A program made the position numbers and the translations under genes. This document shows, piece after piece, positions 9,566 through 19,476 of a DNA stretch of 64,000 bases. The stretch spans positions 32,398 to 96,397 of the forward strand of contig NZ_QEWN01000086.1 of assembly GCF_006124995.1 (NCBI RefSeq), given 5' to 3'. Position 1 is the first letter of the stretch. Every line of letters begins with the position of its first letter. The DNA comes from Vibrio sp. Hep-1b-8. Its GTDB lineage: Bacteria > Pseudomonadota > Gammaproteobacteria > Enterobacterales > Vibrionaceae. The notes under the pieces were generated by a model. It had not been told where the DNA came from. It saw only the letters and a program-made list of their open reading frames with translations, and did no database searches.

Positions 9566-10957
9566 TTACGCTACTTGAGCTTGTTGCTCTTCGACCTGCT
9601 CCGCGTTGCTAATTGGTGTTTCTGCACCGTGCATCCAACGAACGAGCGTATTTGAGAACAGAAGTAAGACTACACCAGAAATCGTTGCTGCCACAGCGAT
9701 GCCTCCGAAAATCGGCAGCGCACCTAGCTCGCCTACGTGTGAACCGATCAAACCTGCGACATAGTTGGCAATAGCATTGAAGCCGAACCACGCCCCCATC
9801 ATTAGCGATGCAAGACGAAGAGGTGCTAGCTTAGTGACAAGTGACAGACCAATTGGTGATAGGCAAAGTTCGCCAAGCGTATGGAAGAAGAACGCACCTA
9901 CCAGCCACAGCATTGATGTCTTAACGCTAGTGTCACCGCCTTGCTCCATTACAGCGCCAACCATGCATAGGAAACCAAGTGCCAAGAAGAAAAGCGCTAG
10001 CGCAAATTTAACCGGAGAATTCGGTTCTTTTGGCCCAAGTTTTACCCATAGTGCAGCGAGTAGCGGGGCGAGAGTAATAATGAAGAATGGGTTGAGTGAC
10101 TGGAACCAAGCCGCTGGAACTTCAAAACTGCCAATCATACGATCGGTATACTGCTGAGTGTAGATGTTCATCAATCCGCCTGCTTGTTCAAAGCCTGCCC
10201 AGAAAACGATAACAAACAGCCCCATTACTAGAATGACTTTTAAGCGATCAACTTCTTGTTTGGTTAACGGTTGTTTGGTCGCCGATTGTTTCTTTTCGAG
10301 ATCACGAGCTGCCGAGGGTACAACGCCTATGTCACCCAGCCAAGACTTAGCTAATGTCATTTGCATGATTAAGCTGATGATCATACCTAGACCCGCGACC
10401 ATAAATCCGGCCTTCCAGCCAAATTCATTGGTTACAGAACCTGATACGACACCGGCAATCAGAGCACCTAGGTTGATGCCCATGTAGAAGATAGTAAATG
10501 CACCATCGCGACGGTTATCACCTTCTTGGTAAAGATCACCAACCATAGTGGAAATGTTTGGCTTGAACAGACCATTACCAAGGATCAGCAACGCAAGGCC
10601 AAGATAGAAGCTGTGAGTGACGCTCAACCCAAGCATATCGGCAGGCAGAGCGAGTGTGAACTGACCAACCGCCATCAAAGCACCACCAATCAGAATCGAA
10701 CGGCGTTGACCTAAGTAGTTGTCGGCAAGATAGCCACCTATCATCGGTGTGATATAGACAAGTCCAGTATAGATGCCGTAGAGATCGAGGGCATCTTTAG
10801 TCGACCAACCCAATCCACCGTTGATAGTAGTATCGGTCAAATAAAGAACTAAGATCGCGCGCATCGCGTAGTAAGAGAAACGCTCCCAAAGCTCAGTACC
10901 AAAAAGTAGGAACAAGCCTTTAGGATGTCCAAAAAATTGTTGATGTTGGTTTGTCAT
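9566..10957 (-). CDS. POT/PTR-family peptide:proton symporter (Dtp-like)
   Basis: This is an inner-membrane importer of di- and tripeptides. The protein starts with the diagnostic POT signature ELWERFSYYAMR, in which Glu22, Glu25 and Arg26 form the proton-coupling ExxER motif. A second family motif, GNGLFKPNISTMVGDLY, follows around residues 127-143. Twelve or more transmembrane segments are evident across 463 residues, a little shorter than the roughly 490-500 of E. coli DtpA/DtpB. Which Dtp paralogue it matches cannot be decided from sequence alone. It is a single gene convergent with chitobiase. The 294-bp upstream gap shows no clear operator. Confidence 0.88.
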   Translation of the reverse strand: MTNQHQQFFGHPKGLFLLFGTELWERFSYYAMRAILVLYLTDTTINGGLGWSTKDALDLYGIYTGLVYITPMIGGYLADNYLGQRRSILIGGALMAVGQFTLALPADMLGLSVTHSFYLGLALLILGNGLFKPNISTMVGDLYQEGDNRRDGAFTIFYMGINLGALIAGVVSGSVTNEFGWKAGFMVAGLGMIISLIMQMTLAKSWLGDIGVVPSAARDLEKKQSATKQPLTKQEVDRLKVILVMGLFVIVFWAGFEQAGGLMNIYTQQYTDRMIGSFEVPAAWFQSLNPFFIITLAPLLAALWVKLGPKEPNSPVKFALALFFLALGFLCMVGAVMEQGGDTSVKTSMLWLVGAFFFHTLGELCLSPIGLSLVTKLAPLRLASLMMGAWFGFNAIANYVAGLIGSHVGELGALPIFGGIAVAATISGVVLLLFSNTLVRWMHGAETPISNAEQVEEQQAQVA

Positions 10958-11204
10958 AAGTTTTACTAATTTGAGTTATTACAGTTTTTTATTTGTCTCT
11001 ACATATACTCCTTAGACTTACTCTCTGCAAATGGCGACTATCTATGGAATTTAGCGAAATCAATTCTAACTAATTGAATTGAATGGTTTATTTTCTTGGT
11101 GGGTAAGGGGTGTAGTCGTGCCACAAACTTAGTTTCCAAAACTGAGGCGTGTTTTCGAGATTGTTACATTTATGGGGAGTGTGAATGGTTTGCTGGGGGG
11201 ATAA

Positions 11205-11234
11205 ATAAAAAAGACACCTAAATAGGTGCCTTTA
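11205..11234 (-). terminator. Terminator after asnB
   Basis: A 9-bp stem with one G-T wobble (AAGACACCT / AGGTGCCTT) is followed on the minus strand by a T-rich run. It lies 18 bp beyond the asnB stop. Confidence 0.75.
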
Positions 11235-11251
11235 AATCAGTTGCTGCTGGC

Positions 11252-12916
11252 TTAGTAAGCGTCGTTATGTACGCTCTTAACCGCACGTCCTGAAGGGTCA
11301 GCCATATTTTTGAATGACTCATCCCATTCAATCGCTTTCGCTGAAGAACAGGCTACCGATGGACCGCCAGGAACACATTCTGCTGCTGATGGCAGAGGGA
11401 ACAACTCTTCAAAGATCTCACGGTATACGTAGCCTTCTTTAGTTGTTGGTGTGTTGTATGGGAAGCGGTAAGACGCCGTTTCCATTTGTTGGTCTGTGAC
11501 TTTCGCTTCAGCCACTTCTTTTAGTGTGTCAATCCAGCTGTAGCCAACGCCATCTGAGAACTGCTCTTTCTGACGCCATGCGATTGAGTCTGGTAGGTAA
11601 TGTTCGAAACACTCACGCAGGATATGTTTTTCCATCTTACCATTGCCGCACATCTTGTCTGCTGGGTTGAGACGCATTGCGACATCAATGAACTCTTTGT
11701 CTAGGAAAGGTACACGGCCTTCGACACCCCAAGCCGCAAGAGACTTGTTGGCACGAGCACAGTCAAACATATTAAGTGCAAGCAGTTTACGTACTGTCTC
11801 TTCGTGGAACTCTTGAGCGTTTGGTGCTTTGTGGAAGTAGAGGTAGCCACCAAAGATTTCATCCGCGCCTTCACCTGATAGCACCATCTTGATGCCCATC
11901 GCTTTGATCTTACGTCCCATCAAGAACATTGGTGTCGATGCACGAATCGTCGTTACGTCGTATGTCTCGATATGGTAAATTACGTCACGAATGGCATCTA
12001 GACCTTCTTGGATGGTGTAAGTCATTTCGTGGTGAACGGTACCGATTTTTTCAGCCACTTCACGTGCAGCTTTAAGATCTGGTGCGCCTTCTAAGCCAAC
12101 CGCAAATGAGTGTAGTTGAGGCCACCATGCTTCTGATTTCTCATCATCTTCGATACGCATAGCCGCAAAGCGCTTCGCGACCGCTGAAGTGATTGATGAA
12201 TCAAGGCCACCAGAGAGTAGAACACCGTAAGGAACGTCGGTCATCAGTTGGCGTTTGACCGCGGCTTCCAACGCTTCTTTTAGTTCTTCTTTGCTGCTGC
12301 TGTTACCTTGAACGGCCGCGTACTCATTCCAGTCACGAATGTAGTAACGTTGTGGCTCAGAGTCTGTGCTGCTGTAGTAACTACCTGGAGGGAATTCACT
12401 CACGGTTTTACATACAGGCACTAATGCTTTCATTTCTGAAGCGACATAGTAGTTCCCATGCTCGTCGTAGCCTTGGTAAAGAGGAATGATACCGATGTGG
12501 TCACGACCAATCAGGTATTGATCTTTCTCTTCATCGTACAGTACGAACGCAAAGATACCGTTCAGTTCTTCAAGTAAATCTGCACCCATATCTTGGTACA
12601 GGGCTAAGATCACTTCACAGTCTGAGTCTGTTTGGAAGTCGTACTTGCCTTCATAACGAGCGCGGATCTCTTTGTGGTTGTAGATTTCGCCGTTAACCGC
12701 AAGGATGTGTTTCTTGTCTGGACTGTATAGAGGTTGCGCACCACTGTTTAGACCTACGATTGCAAGGCGCTCATGCGCAAGAATGGCTTTTGGTGATGAG
12801 TAGATACCAGACCAGTCTGGGCCACGATGGCGAAGCTTTTTAGACATCTCTAGCGCAACTGGGCGTAGCGCTTCTGCGTCACTCTTTATGTCTAAAATAC
12901 CGAAAATCGAACACAT
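11252..12916 (-). CDS. asnB: Asparagine synthetase B (glutamine-hydrolysing)
   Basis: AsnB makes asparagine from aspartate, ATP and glutamine. At 554 residues it equals E. coli AsnB. Cys2 (MCSIFGI) is the glutaminase nucleophile after Met removal, and RHRGPDWSG and LAVNGEIYNH complete the N-terminal amidotransferase site. The synthetase domain has the ATP-pyrophosphatase loop SGGLDSS at residues 235-241. A GGGAAG ribosome site precedes the ATG. Single gene flanked by terminators on both sides. Confidence 0.96.
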   Translation of the reverse strand: MCSIFGILDIKSDAEALRPVALEMSKKLRHRGPDWSGIYSSPKAILAHERLAIVGLNSGAQPLYSPDKKHILAVNGEIYNHKEIRARYEGKYDFQTDSDCEVILALYQDMGADLLEELNGIFAFVLYDEEKDQYLIGRDHIGIIPLYQGYDEHGNYYVASEMKALVPVCKTVSEFPPGSYYSSTDSEPQRYYIRDWNEYAAVQGNSSSKEELKEALEAAVKRQLMTDVPYGVLLSGGLDSSITSAVAKRFAAMRIEDDEKSEAWWPQLHSFAVGLEGAPDLKAAREVAEKIGTVHHEMTYTIQEGLDAIRDVIYHIETYDVTTIRASTPMFLMGRKIKAMGIKMVLSGEGADEIFGGYLYFHKAPNAQEFHEETVRKLLALNMFDCARANKSLAAWGVEGRVPFLDKEFIDVAMRLNPADKMCGNGKMEKHILRECFEHYLPDSIAWRQKEQFSDGVGYSWIDTLKEVAEAKVTDQQMETASYRFPYNTPTTKEGYVYREIFEELFPLPSAAECVPGGPSVACSSAKAIEWDESFKNMADPSGRAVKSVHNDAY

Positions 12917-13094
12917 ACAACTTCCCTTTAAAATAAATTTAATCTGTTGAGTTCAATTTGCCATTCTGATTAAAAAAATCAACCGTCACTAATGAAAAAA
13001 ATGAATAAAGTGCCATTGCTTTAAATTTTATTCACCATTGCTGTGTTTTTGGTAAATGAATTCTAACTAAGGTCACTTTTTGCACGATGGATAT

Positions 13095-13127
13095 AAAAAA
13101 GGCAGCGTTTTCGCTGCCTTAGTTTTT
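13095..13127 (-). terminator. Terminator after the CPA2 antiporter gene
   Basis: The stem AAGGCAGCG / CGCTGCCTT with a TTTT loop is followed on the minus strand by TTTTT. Its 5' flank just touches the antiporter stop codon. Confidence 0.85.
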
Positions 13128-14715
13128 AGTTGGGTTTGGTAAATGTTGGCTGTAGCTGCTCACATACATGGCGGGCGAAACCACTACCGGCCTCATTATA
13201 GATGTTGAATGCTGCGTCGACACCGTCCTGAATTAGCGCATCAAGCTGATCGGGGTATTCGGCGATTGCTGCAATCTGCCCCTGAAAGTTTCTGCGCTGC
13301 AACTGTTCTAAAGCGATTTGGTTCCCCTGATGGTGAGGCATAGCTAATAGCACCAGCTTAACATTTGCGGTGTCTAAGATGCGCTCCCAGAAGTCCGGGT
13401 CGGTCGCATCGCCTGCAATAACGTTTCGACCATGGCTTTTATGAACGTGTGCAGCGTCTTCACGTACTTCAATACCTAAACTGATTTTTCCATAACGTTT
13501 ACGCAGTTCATCGTAAGCACCTGTACCAATTCGACCCATGCCGAGGATAAGTACTTGAGCGTGTCCAGGGTTGATTAACTGGTCACGTGTGTTTAGCGTT
13601 TCTGCTGCGTGCTCGCGCAACCAACGACCAGAGCGTTGATACAATGCATGACCGTGACGGTTGATAGGGGCGGCTAAGACAAATGAAATTGATACAGATA
13701 TCGCCAAGGCAACGAGAATGTCACTGCTCATCCAACCCATTTTATACGCCAGTCCCCCAACAATAAGGCCGAATTCACTGAAGTTGAATAGGCTTAATGA
13801 TGCCAATAGAGACGTACGGACACGGAACTTAAAGCCGTTAAGTACCAGAAAATAGAGGATGCCCTTGAGAGGCAGTAGCATCAAGAAGAGTAACGCCAAC
13901 GCAAGGCCTGATAGCGTTGGTTGAGCTGACAGTCCAATATTGAGGAAGAAACAGACTAAGAACAGCTCTTTGAGGTTGAAAAGCGATTTAGATAGCTCTG
14001 ACGCTTTTTTATGCCCAGCAAGCAGCATTCCGAGGATCAGTGCGCCTAAATCTGGCTTCATTCCAACCAACTCGAATAACCCCGCGCCTGCGACGAGTGC
14101 AAAGAAGATTCCAAGTAGAACCAACATCTCACCATGGCCTACCCAGTCAAGCATCTTGTAAAACAGAGGCCTGAGAAGTGGTAACGCGAATAGACCAATA
14201 GCATACCACTCGGGCAGTTTACCCGTTGATGCAGTTAAGAAGACAACAGCAAAAATATCCTGCATGACTAAGATACCAATGGCGATGGTACCGTAGGTCG
14301 CGTTCATTTCCCCTTTCTCTTGCAGCGATTTCACTGCAAATACGGTACTTGAGAAAGAGAGCGCAAAGCCAAGTAGCAGCAGTTGGTCCATTGACATTGC
14401 CGCTAATGAACTTACGCCAAGAAACTTAAAGCAGAACAGAACAACGCTGAAGAGGGCAGTAGAGAGTAGGTTATGAACCGTTGCCCCTGCCCATATTTCT
14501 TTGGAGAGTAGGGTTTTAATATCGAGCTTTAAGCCGATGGTAAACAGAAGTAGCGTGACTCCTAAATCGGCCAAAGTGATGATGGTTTCATTAGATTGAT
14601 AGCCAAATGCATGTAAAGCAAAGCCTGCTAACAAAAAACCGACCAGTGGAGGTAGGTTACATTTGAGCGCAATAAAGCCAGCTAGGAAAGCGGCTGAAAT
14701 TAAAATGAGTTCCAT
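13126..14715 (-). CDS. CPA2-family monovalent cation:proton antiporter with TrkA-N domain
   Basis: The N-terminal ~370 residues form about 12 membrane segments of the Kef/CPA2 type, with LLFTIGLKLD and GFALSFSSTVFAVKSL marking the ion-translocation core. Residues from about 390 form a Rossmann TrkA-N domain beginning VLILGMGRIGTGAYDEL, which normally binds NAD(H) and regulates transport. The total of 529 residues is shorter than KefB/KefC (about 600) because the C-terminal extension is missing, so a glutathione-gated KefBC assignment is not made. Probable role: K+ or Na+ efflux and pH homeostasis at the inner membrane. It lies downstream of the nagAC terminator and is probably separately transcribed. 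Confidence 0.82.
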   Translation of the reverse strand: MELILISAAFLAGFIALKCNLPPLVGFLLAGFALHAFGYQSNETIITLADLGVTLLLFTIGLKLDIKTLLSKEIWAGATVHNLLSTALFSVVLFCFKFLGVSSLAAMSMDQLLLLGFALSFSSTVFAVKSLQEKGEMNATYGTIAIGILVMQDIFAVVFLTASTGKLPEWYAIGLFALPLLRPLFYKMLDWVGHGEMLVLLGIFFALVAGAGLFELVGMKPDLGALILGMLLAGHKKASELSKSLFNLKELFLVCFFLNIGLSAQPTLSGLALALLFLMLLPLKGILYFLVLNGFKFRVRTSLLASLSLFNFSEFGLIVGGLAYKMGWMSSDILVALAISVSISFVLAAPINRHGHALYQRSGRWLREHAAETLNTRDQLINPGHAQVLILGMGRIGTGAYDELRKRYGKISLGIEVREDAAHVHKSHGRNVIAGDATDPDFWERILDTANVKLVLLAMPHHQGNQIALEQLQRRNFQGQIAAIAEYPDQLDALIQDGVDAAFNIYNEAGSGFARHVCEQLQPTFTKPN

Positions 14716-14734
14716 ATAGTTGCGATTTCGTCCT

Positions 14735-14766
14735 AAAAAAACGGGCTACATATTCGTAGCCCGTTA
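14735..14766 (-). terminator. Terminator of the nagA-nagC operon
   Basis: The 9-bp stem ACGGGCTAC / GTAGCCCGT is followed on the minus strand by a run of seven T. It lies 36 bp past the nagC stop. Confidence 0.88.
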
Positions 14767-14801
14767 TTCTAACTCAATTAGTTGCTTACTGGTGCAGAAG
14801 A

Positions 14802-16016
14802 TTAATCTTCTAACAATTTTTGTAACAAAACGCCATTTAACATGGCACGCTTAACCATAGCAAACGCACCTAAGGTCGGTTTCTTGTCGATTTGAGAGGC
14901 TACAATCGGTAATCCGCTATGGAATGTGGTCAAAGATTGATTTTCGACGTTACGGCGGATGGCTGGGAAGACGATCTCTTCACACTGAGTGATATCACCC
15001 GCGATAACGACTTTTTGTGGGTTGAATAAGTTAATGGTAATTGCAATTGCTTTACCAAGTTGATTACCCACGCGAACCAGACTCTGTTTTGCTAACTCAT
15101 CACCTAGGTTGGCGTGTTCGCAGACATCAGATATACGGATGGTTTCAAGCGCAGTCAGACTGGACTCATAGCCTTGTTTAATCAGCTTGTTTACGCGCTC
15201 AACGATGGCAGGGTTAGCTGCAACCGTTTCAAGACAGCCAAAATTACCACATTGGCATTGCTCGCCCAGTGGGTCGATCTGGATGTGACCAATCTCACCT
15301 ACGTTGCGATTATAGCCAAGGAATACCTGACCATTAACGATGATACCTGCACCGGTTCCTCGGTGAACACTGACTAAGATTGAATCCTGACAATCTTTAC
15401 TCGCACCAAAGTAATGTTCTGCCAATGCCATACCACGCACGTCGTTGCCGACAAAACATTGGACATGGAAAGTCTTTTCAATCACATCCGATAGTGCAAG
15501 GTTATCAATAGTGATGTTTGGCATGTATTCAACAACACCGGTTTCTGGATTCACCAGACCCGGTAGAATGACGCCAATAGCGATCAATTGATTGATGCTT
15601 GTTTGATGGGTTTGAATAAAAGTCTTTAAGTGAGACAGCAAACCTTCAACCAACTCTTCCTCGGTGGTGTAGAAGAATTCGTTGTAGTCTGAAGCAAGCT
15701 CTTTGGCACCTAAATCATAAAGGCTGAATTGAATGTAATCTCGCCCTAGACGAATCGCGACAGAGTGGAATGGCTCTACTTCTGTTGTGAGTGATATCGC
15801 GCGACGTCCACCGGTAGAAGCTTGTTGCGCGACCTCTTTGATTAGGCCGCGCTCGAGGAGTTGGCGGGTGATTTTTGTAACACTGGCAGGAGCCAGTTGA
15901 CTGACGTCTGCAACTTGGATCCTAGAAATAGGGCCCTGCTGGTCAATCAGTCTATAAACTGCTGCACTATTTAGCTGTTTTACTAAATCTACGTTACCTA
16001 TTTGTCCGCCATTCAT
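14802..16016 (-). CDS. nagC: N-acetylglucosamine repressor, ROK family
   Basis: NagC represses amino-sugar genes and is released by GlcNAc-6-P. Residues about 12-65 form a winged helix-turn-helix (GPISRIQVADVSQLAPASVTK). The ROK domain follows, with His244 and the zinc cluster CQCGNFGC (Cys254, Cys256, Cys261) that is standard in NagC/Mlc. The 404 residues match E. coli NagC (406). Two bases separate the start from the nagA stop, so the pair is cotranscribed and GlcNAc-6-P-consuming NagA is made with its regulator. Mlc is the nearest alternative, but the nag context decides for NagC. Confidence 0.93.
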   Translation of the reverse strand: MNGGQIGNVDLVKQLNSAAVYRLIDQQGPISRIQVADVSQLAPASVTKITRQLLERGLIKEVAQQASTGGRRAISLTTEVEPFHSVAIRLGRDYIQFSLYDLGAKELASDYNEFFYTTEEELVEGLLSHLKTFIQTHQTSINQLIAIGVILPGLVNPETGVVEYMPNITIDNLALSDVIEKTFHVQCFVGNDVRGMALAEHYFGASKDCQDSILVSVHRGTGAGIIVNGQVFLGYNRNVGEIGHIQIDPLGEQCQCGNFGCLETVAANPAIVERVNKLIKQGYESSLTALETIRISDVCEHANLGDELAKQSLVRVGNQLGKAIAITINLFNPQKVVIAGDITQCEEIVFPAIRRNVENQSLTTFHSGLPIVASQIDKKPTLGAFAMVKRAMLNGVLLQKLLED

Positions 16017-16018
16017 TC

Positions 16019-17155
16019 TTAATTTTGCTCGTATTGTCCGTTAACAACCGTCGCTTGGACGTTGAAGTCACGGTCAAAAACAGTCAGGTTGGCAATCATA
16101 CCTTTTTTCACAAGGCCAAGTTTGTCTGCCATACCGATTGCTTTTGCAGGATACAGAGTAGCCATACGCAGTGCTTCGTCCAGAGCGATACCGACGTGCT
16201 CAACAGTATTTTGTACTGCTTCAATCATAGTGAGTGCTGAGCCGCCTAGTGTGCCATTTTCATCAACACACTTACCATCTCGGTAATATACTTTCTTACC
16301 AACAAAAATAAAGTAATCCATGTCAGCGCCTGCAGGAGCTGTGGCATCGGTCACTAATACTAATTTTTCGCCCTTAATTTTGTGAGCGATTCGAATGTTT
16401 GCATAGTCGACATGGAACCCATCAGCAATGATGCCTGCATAGACATCTGGCGTGTCGTAAATGGCACCGACGACACCTGGTTCACGACCAACCATAGGTG
16501 TCATCGCGTTGAATAGGTGTGTTGCGAAGGTAATACCAGCCTCAAACCCACGTCGTGCTTCAGCATACGTCGCATTGGTATGACCGATAGACACAACAAT
16601 ACCTGCTTGTTTAAGGCGCTCGATATGGGCTGCGTCGTTGTGCTCTGGTGCCAGAGTTACTTTTGCAATGACATCAGCGTTTTCACACATAAAATCAATC
16701 ATGCTGTCATCTGAAGGGCGGATGTAGTCAACGCTGTGAATACCTTTTTTCATCACGTTAAGGTAAGGCCCTTCAAGGTGCAGACCCAGAGACTGGTTTT
16801 TGTACTGAGCATGGTAATCACGCGCAGCTGCAACCGCTTGACGCATATCTTCGTCAGAAGAGGTAATCAGTGTCGGTAGGAAGCTAGTACAACCAGACTT
16901 AAGGTTAGCTTGATGCATGATTTGCATTGTTTCAGCAGTGATTTCGTCGTTAAGCATTACACCGCCGCAGCCGTTTAACTGTAGATCGATAAAACCAGGG
17001 CTGACATTGGCACCGTTAAGGTCACGAGTTTCGATGCCTTGAGGAAGCTCGGAAACAGGGCACACTGAATCAATAACGTCGTTATTAATGATTACAGCAT
17101 GGTCAACGAGCACATCTCTGCCAGTGTAGATTTTACAGTTAGTTAGCGCATACAT
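16019..17155 (-). CDS. nagA: N-acetylglucosamine-6-phosphate deacetylase
   Basis: NagA removes the acetyl group from GlcNAc-6-P to give GlcN-6-P. The 378 residues are near the E. coli length (382). Metal and active-site positions are visible: Glu128 in HLEGPYLN, His192 in SIGHTNATY, His213 in THLFNAM and the catalytic Asp270 in [10 protein letters not shown]. The start follows an AAGGATTAGCTAACT leader. It is the first gene of nagA-nagC. No nagB lies next to it, so the deaminase must be encoded elsewhere. Confidence 0.96.
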   Translation of the reverse strand: MYALTNCKIYTGRDVLVDHAVIINNDVIDSVCPVSELPQGIETRDLNGANVSPGFIDLQLNGCGGVMLNDEITAETMQIMHQANLKSGCTSFLPTLITSSDEDMRQAVAAARDYHAQYKNQSLGLHLEGPYLNVMKKGIHSVDYIRPSDDSMIDFMCENADVIAKVTLAPEHNDAAHIERLKQAGIVVSIGHTNATYAEARRGFEAGITFATHLFNAMTPMVGREPGVVGAIYDTPDVYAGIIADGFHVDYANIRIAHKIKGEKLVLVTDATAPAGADMDYFIFVGKKVYYRDGKCVDENGTLGGSALTMIEAVQNTVEHVGIALDEALRMATLYPAKAIGMADKLGLVKKGMIANLTVFDRDFNVQATVVNGQYEQN

Positions 17156-17502
17156 AGTTAGCTAATCCTTATAGGTTAGATTCTTAATACTTTTAGTCAT
17201 CTAAATGAGGCCATCTCGTCATAGGCTGGTACTTTATTCGTACTCTTCAATTAGATCGCAAAATATCTTTAGCAAACGGATAATCGGGGCTTCTGAATTA
17301 CACCAGCTGCTTATGTCAGGGCTGGTGGAGCATACTAGTCATATCGAATCGCAAAATGTAGACGATGCCTTATCTGACAGTAATCGTAGCTCTTATCTAT
17401 AATGTAAGAATACCGCGAATATGAGGTAATGAATGCTATTTTTTTGGATTGTAAAATAAGTTTTATGATCTCGCTAGCAAAAACCTTGGATATTGGCTGT
17501 TT

Positions 17503-17524
17503 CTGGTGATTATGATCACAAATG
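17503..17524. promoter_or_regulatory. Putative CRP-cAMP site upstream of nagE
   Basis: TGGTGATTATGATCACAA is a near-symmetric match to the CRP consensus TGTGA-N6-TCACA (GGTGA and TCACA half sites). It lies about 120 bp upstream of nagE, beside the NagC-like site, and fits catabolite activation of GlcNAc uptake. Confidence 0.65.
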
Positions 17525-17531
17525 ATGAGGT

Positions 17532-17554
17532 TTTAATTTGCGGAGCAAAATTAA
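17532..17554. promoter_or_regulatory. Putative NagC operator
   Basis: The inverted repeat TTAATTTGC-GGA-GCAAAATTAA has the AT-rich arms and central GC core of NagC sites. It lies between CRP and the nagE start. A second, weaker candidate, ATCGAATCGCAAAATG (about 17343-17358), could support looping between nagA and nagE promoters as in E. coli. Confidence 0.55.
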
Positions 17555-17636
17555 TGTCATAAACTGAGCAGGACTAAATTGAGCGACTAAAAAAAGTAGC
17601 TCAACCAAAAACAAAATCCTATAGGGGGAACTTAAG

Positions 17637-19208
17637 GTGAATATTCTTGGATATGCGCAAAAGTTAGGTAAAGCTCTTATGCTTCCTATCGCAACGCTTC
17701 CAGTTGCGGCGCTCTTACTACGTTTAGGTCAAGGCGACCTTCTAGATATTCCATTCATGGCGCAAGCTGGTGGCGCAATCTTCGGTCAACTTCCGCTTCT
17801 ATTTGGTCTGGGTATCGCGATCGGTCTTTCTAAAGACGGTCAAGGTGCTGCTGGCCTGGCTGGTGCAGTTGCGTACTTCGTACTAACAGCAACAGCAACC
17901 ACAATTAACGCTGACATCAACATGTCATTCTTCGGCGGTATTATCGCTGGTATCATTGCAGGTCACTCTTACAACGCTTTCCATGCAACACGTCTTCCTG
18001 AGTGGTTGGCATTCTTCTCTGGCAAACGTCTAGTACCAATCATGGCTGGTCTATTCTCGCTAGTTGCAGGTGCAGTTGCAGGCGTAGTATGGCCAAGTAT
18101 CCAAGGTGGTCTTGACGCACTAGCACACGCTGTATCAACTTCTGGCGCTATCGGCCAGTTCGTTTACGGTACTCTTAACCGTGCACTTATCCCTGTAGGT
18201 CTTCACCACGTACTGAACTCATACTTCTGGTTCGGTATGGGCACGTGTCAAGAAATCATCGTAACTGGTGCTCAAGCTGCTGGTCAGGCTCTACCTGCTC
18301 TACAACAGCTTTGTGTAGACCCAGCTCTAGCTAAGACTCTTGTTGCTGGTCAAACTCACACATTTGAATTCGCTAACTCTGTAACTCCAGAAATCACTGC
18401 AACTGTTAAAGAAGTAACTGAAACAGTTAAGTCTGGTGACCTACACCGTTACTTCGGCGGCGACAAGTCTGCTGGCGTATTCATGAACGGCTTCTTCCCT
18501 GTAATGATGTTTGGTCTACCAGGTGCTGCACTAGCAATGTACCTAGCTGCTCCAGCTGAAAAACGTAGCCAAGTTGGTGGTGCACTATTCTCAGTAGGTT
18601 TCTGTTCATTCCTAACAGGTATCACTGAGCCACTAGAATTCATGTTCGTATTCCTAGCACCTGCTCTATACGCAATGCACGCTGTGTTTACTGGTCTGTC
18701 TCTAGTTGTTGCTAACATGTTTGGTACGCTACACGGCTTCGGTTTCTCTGCTGGTCTAATCGACTTCGTACTGAACTGGGGTCTGGCAACTAAACCATTC
18801 ACTCTACTACTGATTGGTCTAGGCTTCGGTGCTCTATACTTCTTCACATTCAGCTTCGCAATCCGCGCTTTCAACCTGAAATCGCCAGGTCGTGAAGATG
18901 ACGACGAAGCAGTAGAAGCAACGTCAGGTGACGCTGCTAAAGGTGACCTAGCTCGCCAATACCTAAAAGCTCTAGGTGGTCACGACAACCTAACTTCAAT
19001 CGACGCTTGTATCACTCGTCTACGTCTTACTCTAAAAGACCGCTCTGTAGCTGACGAAGTTGTACTTAAGAAGCTTGGTGCGAAGGGTGTTGTGAAACTA
19101 GGTGAGAACAACCTTCAAGTTATCCTTGGTCCTCTGGCTGAAATCGTTGCTGGCGAAATGAAAGCAATCGGTGCTAATGAAGACCTATCTGATGTAAAAC
19201 TTCCATAA
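17637..19208 (+). CDS. nagE: PTS N-acetylglucosamine transporter, EIIBC
   Basis: NagE imports GlcNAc across the inner membrane and delivers GlcNAc-6-P. The EIIC part (about residues 1-400) has about ten membrane segments, including the motif SFLTGITEPLEFMF near 323-336. The EIIB domain (about 440-523) carries the phosphorylated Cys458 in DACITRLR. At 523 residues there is no EIIA domain, unlike the 648-residue E. coli NagE, so a separate EIIA-Glc must supply phosphate. The GTG start is chosen for the AGGGGGAAC ribosome site 7-8 nt upstream. Divergent from nagAC, with CRP-like and NagC-like sites between them. Confidence 0.94.
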   Translation: MNILGYAQKLGKALMLPIATLPVAALLLRLGQGDLLDIPFMAQAGGAIFGQLPLLFGLGIAIGLSKDGQGAAGLAGAVAYFVLTATATTINADINMSFFGGIIAGIIAGHSYNAFHATRLPEWLAFFSGKRLVPIMAGLFSLVAGAVAGVVWPSIQGGLDALAHAVSTSGAIGQFVYGTLNRALIPVGLHHVLNSYFWFGMGTCQEIIVTGAQAAGQALPALQQLCVDPALAKTLVAGQTHTFEFANSVTPEITATVKEVTETVKSGDLHRYFGGDKSAGVFMNGFFPVMMFGLPGAALAMYLAAPAEKRSQVGGALFSVGFCSFLTGITEPLEFMFVFLAPALYAMHAVFTGLSLVVANMFGTLHGFGFSAGLIDFVLNWGLATKPFTLLLIGLGFGALYFFTFSFAIRAFNLKSPGREDDDEAVEATSGDAAKGDLARQYLKALGGHDNLTSIDACITRLRLTLKDRSVADEVVLKKLGAKGVVKLGENNLQVILGPLAEIVAGEMKAIGANEDLSDVKLP

Positions 19209-19236
19209 TAGCCTCTGGTTAACTGGTAAGTAATGA

Positions 19237-19258
19237 AAGCCTCCTTCTGGAGGCTTTT
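19237..19258 (+). terminator. Terminator after nagE
   Basis: The stem AAGCCTCC / GGAGGCTT with a TTCT loop is followed by TTTTTT. Confidence 0.88.
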
Positions 19259-19476
19259 TTGCATTTAGGGTCTGGTAAATCAGATTCGCTGAAAAGCTAA
19301 CCAGCTTTTGATTGTTATCAAGCTAAAAGAGGGATTATTTGCGAATAAAGCTGCGGTTGTAGTTGTGTATTGGTGAAGAATTGTGGATCATTAGTCGTTA
19401 TATATTTTGAGTAGGCTGATTGCCGCTCAAAGATGAATTTTTCTCTGACAATACTACAACAATTGAGGTGCTATAG

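Noticed and set aside
17205..17402. 65-residue plus-strand frame between nagA and nagE
   Set aside because: No ribosome site or family resemblance; it lies in the divergent regulatory gap.
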